This document shows, piece after piece, positions 6,231-9,273 of a stretch of DNA of 9,273 nucleotides. The stretch is from an uncultured Acetobacter sp. (GTDB lineage Bacteria; Pseudomonadota; Alphaproteobacteria; Acetobacterales; Acetobacteraceae). Where the stretch lies: assembly GCF_937875265.1 (NCBI RefSeq), contig NZ_CALLXM010000133.1:1-9273 (forward strand). The letters run 5' to 3'. The position numbers and the translations under genes are program-made. Below the pieces are notes generated by a model that was not told where the DNA came from, ran no database searches, and saw only the letters and a program-made list of their open reading frames with translations. Each line of letters begins with the position of its first letter. The first letter of the stretch is position 1.

Positions 6231-7291
6231 TGAGCACGGTGCCGCAAAAGATGGTCTGCCAGAACGCAGGCCATCATGGCTTCACCCACAGGGACGGCAC
6301 GAATGCCTACGCATGGATCGTGCCGACCTTTGGTAATCACGTCTTTGTTTTCACCATCACGGGTAACAGACGGCACCGGAGCCAACATCGAACTGGTTGG
6401 TTTGACCGCAAATCGCGCTACAACCGGCTGGCCACTAGAAATCCCACCCAGAATACCACCCGCGTGATTTGCGCCGAAAACAATCTTTCCATCCTGCATG
6501 GAAAGCGAGTCAGCATTCTCAAGGCCGGTTAAAGCCGCTGAAGCAAATCCGTCACCAATTTCCACACCTTTGACGGCATTAATGCTCATCAGGGCTGCGG
6601 CCAGATCAGAATCCAGCTTGCCGTAAACCGGCGCACCAAGACCGGGCGGAACGCCTTCCGCAACAACTTCAATCACCGCACCAATGGAAAGGCCAGCTTT
6701 ACGAATAGCTGCCAGATACTCTTCCCATTCCGGCACGCACGCAGCATCCGGGCAGAAAAACGGATTACGCGTGGTTTCGGCCCAGTCCCACCTGGAACGG
6801 TCAATCTTGTGCGGACCAAGCTGCACCAGAGCACCACGAATACGCACAGACTCACCCAGCACCTGCCGCGCAACAGCACCGGCTGCCACGCGACATGCCG
6901 TCTCACGCGCAGAAGAACGTCCGCCGCCACGATAATCGCGGATGCCGTATTTCATGTCATATGTCAGGTCAGCATGACCGGGGCGATACGTCTGGGCGAT
7001 ATCACCGTAGTCCCGAGACCGCTGATCAGTGTTTTCAATCTGCAGAGAGATCGGGGTGCCGGTCGTCTGCCCTTCAAACACACCGGAGAGGATGCGCACG
7101 GCATCCGGCTCTTTGCGTTGGGTAGTAAAGGCAGATTGTCCGGGCCGCCGCTGGTCCAGAAACGGCTGAATATCCGCTTCAGTCAGAGGCAACCTGGGCG
7201 GGCAGCCGTCCACTACACAGCCAATGGCCGGTCCATGGCTTTCACCCCAGGTGGTGACGCGAAAAAGATGGCCAAAGGTATTGTAGGACAC
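6221..7291 (-). CDS. aroC: Chorismate synthase
   Basis: AroC catalyses the last step of the shikimate pathway, making chorismate from 5-enolpyruvylshikimate-3-phosphate with reduced FMN as a catalytic cofactor. The 356-residue length is normal. All three family signatures are visible: GESHGPAIGCVVDGCP (16-31), GRSSARETACRVAAGAV (124-140) and RHDPCVGIRAVPVGEAM (323-339). The start is GTG at 7291, with GAGG 6 bases upstream (plus-strand CCTC 7298-7301). This ribosome-binding site overlaps the fabI stop codon, and the two genes are only 8 bp apart, so translation is probably coupled. It converges on osmC. Confidence 0.97.
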   Translation of the reverse strand: MSYNTFGHLFRVTTWGESHGPAIGCVVDGCPPRLPLTEADIQPFLDQRRPGQSAFTTQRKEPDAVRILSGVFEGQTTGTPISLQIENTDQRSRDYGDIAQTYRPGHADLTYDMKYGIRDYRGGGRSSARETACRVAAGAVARQVLGESVRIRGALVQLGPHKIDRSRWDWAETTRNPFFCPDAACVPEWEEYLAAIRKAGLSIGAVIEVVAEGVPPGLGAPVYGKLDSDLAAALMSINAVKGVEIGDGFASAALTGLENADSLSMQDGKIVFGANHAGGILGGISSGQPVVARFAVKPTSSMLAPVPSVTRDGENKDVITKGRHDPCVGIRAVPVGEAMMACVLADHLLRHRAQVG

Positions 7292-7299
7292 TGTTTACC

Positions 7300-8139
7300 T
7301 CAGTCGCCAACCACAGAGATATCTGGAGCGTTAGGGTTTTTCATCCCCACAATATTATATCCGCAGTCAACGTGATGAATTTCGCCTGTCACGCCGGAAG
7401 ACAGGTCAGACAGCATATATAGGCCTGCCCCCCCCACTTCTTCCAGAGCCACATTGCGTTCCAGCGGTGCATTATACTGGTTCCACTTCAGAATGTAGCG
7501 GAAGTCACCAATCCCGCTTGCTGCCAGCGTCTTGATGGGGCCTGCGGAAATACCGTTGACGCGAATACCATCACGGCCCAGATCAGCCGCCATATAACGG
7601 ACGGAGGCTTCAAGAGCTGCCTTGGCCACACCCATGACGTTGTAATGCGGCATGACGCGTTCTGCGCCCAGATAGGTCAGTGTCAGCAGAGATCCGCCAT
7701 CTTTCATCAGAGCCGAAGCGCGCTGGGCGACAGATGTAAAAGAGAAGCAGGAGATATCCATGGCAGTCAGAAAGGCCTCACGCGGGGTATCAACATACCG
7801 CCCACGCAGAAACTGCTTATCCGCCCAGCCAATGGCATGCACCACAAAGTCCAGCTTGCCCCATTCGCGCTCTAAAGTAGCAAACAGCTCATCCAGAGCG
7901 GCCTCATCCGTCACATCACAGGGCAGCACCAGAGTGGCGCCAATACTTTCAGCCAGCGGCTTCACACGCTTGCCCAGCGCTTCACCCTGATAAGTGAACG
8001 CCATCTCTCCCCCCTGCGCAGCAACGGCCTGCGCAATACCCCAGGCGATGGAACGGTCATTGGCAACACCCATTACCAGGCCTCTTTTGCCCTGCATCAA
8101 TGTTCCCTGGGCGGGTAATGTGGTGTTGTGAGACGGCAT
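7300..8139 (-). CDS. fabI: Enoyl-[acyl-carrier-protein] reductase (NADH), FabI type
   Basis: FabI reduces trans-2-enoyl-ACP in the last step of each fatty-acid elongation cycle. It is a short-chain dehydrogenase-fold protein of 279 residues. The N-terminal dinucleotide-binding segment GVANDRSIAWGIA (24-36) has the FabI-specific spacing. The catalytic tyrosines are Y156 (TYLGAERV) and Y166, with Y166-x6-K173 in YNVMGVAK. SAGPIKTLAASGI (198-210) is the usual substrate-loop sequence. Gly104 in AIGWAD corresponds to the glycine whose change gives triclosan resistance in E. coli; here it is unchanged. The ATG at 8139 has GAGG 7 bases upstream (plus-strand 8147-8150). Met15 (MQGKRGLVMG) would give a length closer to E. 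coli FabI but lacks comparable support. It heads a two-gene unit with aroC and is divergent from pdxH. Confidence 0.97.
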   Translation of the reverse strand: MPSHNTTLPAQGTLMQGKRGLVMGVANDRSIAWGIAQAVAAQGGEMAFTYQGEALGKRVKPLAESIGATLVLPCDVTDEAALDELFATLEREWGKLDFVVHAIGWADKQFLRGRYVDTPREAFLTAMDISCFSFTSVAQRASALMKDGGSLLTLTYLGAERVMPHYNVMGVAKAALEASVRYMAADLGRDGIRVNGISAGPIKTLAASGIGDFRYILKWNQYNAPLERNVALEEVGGAGLYMLSDLSSGVTGEIHHVDCGYNIVGMKNPNAPDISVVGD

Positions 8140-8267
8140 GCTGTGACCTCGACCTGTCTGTTGGTATTACTCTGAAACTTTAGCGGTTGGTCGCATACCA
8201 CAGCCTGCTAAACAAGACCTAAGCGCTTGCGTACGCTTCAAACCATCCTTCCGTTTGGATACAAAGC
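8140..8267. promoter_or_regulatory. Divergent fabI/pdxH intergenic region with tandem palindromes
   Basis: These 128 bases must contain the promoters for both genes. Two perfect 8-bp palindromes lie end to end: AAGCGCTT (8221-8228) and GCGTACGC (8229-8236), and AAGCG/CGCTT also pair across the whole block (8221-8238). A weak promoter match towards pdxH is TTGGTC (8187-8192) with TAAACA (8209-8214), 16 bases apart. No convincing promoter could be picked for fabI. Confidence 0.3.
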
Positions 8268-8939
8268 GTGAAGAGTGACTTTCCGATGTTGAAAGAACAG
8301 GGCATGACTGAATCGACCTCCTCCCTTTCTCTGGCTCCCTCGCCAACGTTGATTGACCTGAAGGCCAACCCGTTCACCCTTTTCTCTGCGTGGATGCAGG
8401 AGGCTGAAAAAACCGAGCCTTCAGACCCCAATGCCATGGTGCTTGCAACCAGCACGCCAGATGGTCGCCCTTCTGCGCGCATTGTTCTGCTTAAGGGCAT
8501 GGATCATCGCGGGTTTGTATTTTACACCAATCAGGATAGCCGCAAGGGAAACGAGCTGACGGAGAACCCGCACGTAGCCCTGCTGTTCCACTGGAAAAGC
8601 CTACGCAGGCAGATCAGGGTTGAAGGCACGACAACTCAGGTAAGCCCCGAAGAGGCTGATGCCTATTTTGCGAGTCGCAGCCGCATCTCCCGGATGGGAG
8701 CCATTGCGTCTGATCAGTCTCGCCCGCTAGCGGATCGCGCCATTTTTGAGCAGCGCCTGAAGGATGTTGAAGCCCGGTATGAAGATCAGGATTTCATTCC
8801 ACGCCCGGCCAACTGGTCGGGTTACAGGGTTGATCCGGCCTGTTTTGAATTCTGGCAAGACAGACCCTACCGCCTGCACGACCGCGCTACATGGATACGA
8901 AATGGAAACCACTGGGATGTCACGCGTTTATATCCATAA
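8268..8939 (+). CDS. pdxH: Pyridoxamine/pyridoxine 5'-phosphate oxidase
   Basis: PdxH oxidises pyridoxine or pyridoxamine 5'-phosphate to pyridoxal 5'-phosphate with FMN and oxygen. The core is complete: NAMVLATSTPDGRPSARIVL (55-74), FYTNQDSRKGNEL (85-97, FMN binding), HWKSLRRQIRVEG (108-120), SRISRMGAIASDQS (138-151) and the family signature FEFWQDRPYRLHDR (193-206). Arg202 and His204 match the E. coli substrate-binding Arg197 and His199. Length (223) fits the family (E. coli 218). The start is uncertain: GTG 8268 has GGA 8 bases upstream, while ATG 8286 and ATG 8304 are in frame and the region before residue 25 is not conserved. If the true start is 8304, the protein has 211 residues. It is transcribed away from fabI. 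Confidence 0.95.
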   Translation: MKSDFPMLKEQGMTESTSSLSLAPSPTLIDLKANPFTLFSAWMQEAEKTEPSDPNAMVLATSTPDGRPSARIVLLKGMDHRGFVFYTNQDSRKGNELTENPHVALLFHWKSLRRQIRVEGTTTQVSPEEADAYFASRSRISRMGAIASDQSRPLADRAIFEQRLKDVEARYEDQDFIPRPANWSGYRVDPACFEFWQDRPYRLHDRATWIRNGNHWDVTRLYP

Positions 8940-8951
8940 AGCTTGCAAAAC

Positions 8952-8965
8952 AGACCAGTCGGTCG
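8952..8965. promoter_or_regulatory. TetR-family-like operator upstream of usp
   Basis: GACC (8953-8956) and GGTC (8961-8964) form a palindrome around AGTC, preceded by A. AGACC-N4-GGTC resembles operators of some TetR-family repressors, such as the NemR box of E. coli. It lies about 36 bases before the usp ATG, within the 61-bp gap after pdxH, a position where a repressor could block transcription. It could also be a chance 4-bp repeat, and no promoter core was recognised around it. Confidence 0.3.
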
Positions 8966-9000
8966 GCGTGTAAATTTTTGAAAACGGGGGAATAAAAACA

Positions 9001-9273
9001 ATGAAAGACGTCCGTAAGATCCTGCTTCCGATGGTCAGCACCTCTAATGGTGAAGCCGCACTGATCCGCGGCTACAACTTTGCCCGTCGTTTTGGTGCAC
9101 ATCTGGCCGTGCTGCATGTGCGCCCGGATGGGCGTGACATCGCACCTCTGGCGGGTGAAGGGCTGTCCGGCGCCATGGTGGAAGATCTAATGCGCACAGC
9201 AGAGCATGAAAGCTCGCGCCATGCGCATGAAGTGCGTGAGCTGTTTGAACGGTTTGTTGCAACGCACCCGGAT
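9001..9273 (+). CDS. Universal stress protein (UspA family), N-terminal part
   Basis: UspA-family proteins are small cytosolic nucleotide-binding-fold proteins linked to stress survival; their exact activity is usually unknown. The 91 visible residues begin VRKILLPMVSTSNGEAALIRG, the first beta strand and helix of the fold. RRFGAHLAVLHVRPDG, the typical second strand, follows, then a long charged helix. The common aspartate at the end of the first strand (VDGS in many members) is not obvious here: the segment reads PMVSTSNGEAA. The ATG has a G-run (8986-8990) about 10 bases upstream as a weak ribosome-binding site. The gene runs off the window end in frame, so it is unknown whether it is a single-domain or the tandem two-domain form common in alphaproteobacteria. 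Assignment is by overall pattern, moderately sure. Confidence 0.75.
   Translation, partial: MKDVRKILLPMVSTSNGEAALIRGYNFARRFGAHLAVLHVRPDGRDIAPLAGEGLSGAMVEDLMRTAEHESSRHAHEVRELFERFVATHPD

Noticed and set aside
6809..7375. Open frame of 188 codons on the + strand over aroC and the fabI 3' end
   Set aside because: It is antisense to two certain genes with complete family signatures and has no recognisable protein features.
7800..7860. Possible triclosan-resistant FabI
   Set aside because: The glycine equivalent to E. coli Gly93 is intact (AIGWAD), so sequence gives no reason to propose resistance.
1..9273. Mobile elements, CRISPR arrays, tRNA or rRNA genes, defence systems
   Set aside because: No terminal inverted repeats with a transposase, no regularly spaced repeats, no tRNA-like cloverleaf and no defence-type domains were seen; gene content is core metabolism throughout.

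Overview
The window looks like ordinary chromosomal housekeeping sequence from an alphaproteobacterium, most likely an acetic acid bacterium (Acetobacteraceae, Acetobacter-like). This rests on the moderately high GC, a malate:quinone oxidoreductase, an OprB-type sugar porin with a Cys-containing external segment, and a fabI-aroC pair next to a divergent pdxH. The species cannot be fixed from sequence reading alone. No mobile element, CRISPR array, rRNA, tRNA or phage gene was seen, and I did not find an undescribed multigene system. No gene-free stretch exceeds 300 bases.

Left part (1-2259, + strand): the 3' end of bioB (biotin synthase) is followed 45 bp later by a compact queE-queC-queD cluster. 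QueE and QueC are 3 bp apart, and queC/queD overlap by 8 bp. QueD makes 6-carboxytetrahydropterin, QueE converts it to 7-carboxy-7-deazaguanine, and QueC makes preQ0. Together they supply the early precursor of queuosine tRNA modification. GTP cyclohydrolase and QueF are not in the window. BioB and QueE are both radical-SAM Fe-S enzymes.

Middle (2260-4033): a 186-bp AT-rich intergenic stretch with a hairpin and a candidate promoter precedes an OprB-family outer-membrane porin. Its start is problematic: a TTG start with a good ribosome-binding site gives a very long signal sequence, while an ATG one frame away would give a normal signal peptide. A perfect 17-bp hairpin separates this gene from the convergent mqo.

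Right part (4034-9273): mqo (- strand, membrane-associated malate oxidation) is divergent from osmC (+ strand, peroxide detoxification). The intergenic region carries a close match to the alphaproteobacterial general-stress sigma factor (EcfG) promoter just ahead of osmC. osmC converges on aroC, with a hairpin spanning both stop codons. fabI and aroC form a tight - strand pair (fatty-acid elongation, chorismate synthesis), the aroC ribosome-binding site overlapping the fabI stop. pdxH (PLP synthesis) diverges from fabI. The window ends inside a universal-stress-protein gene whose short upstream region holds a TetR-family-like palindrome.
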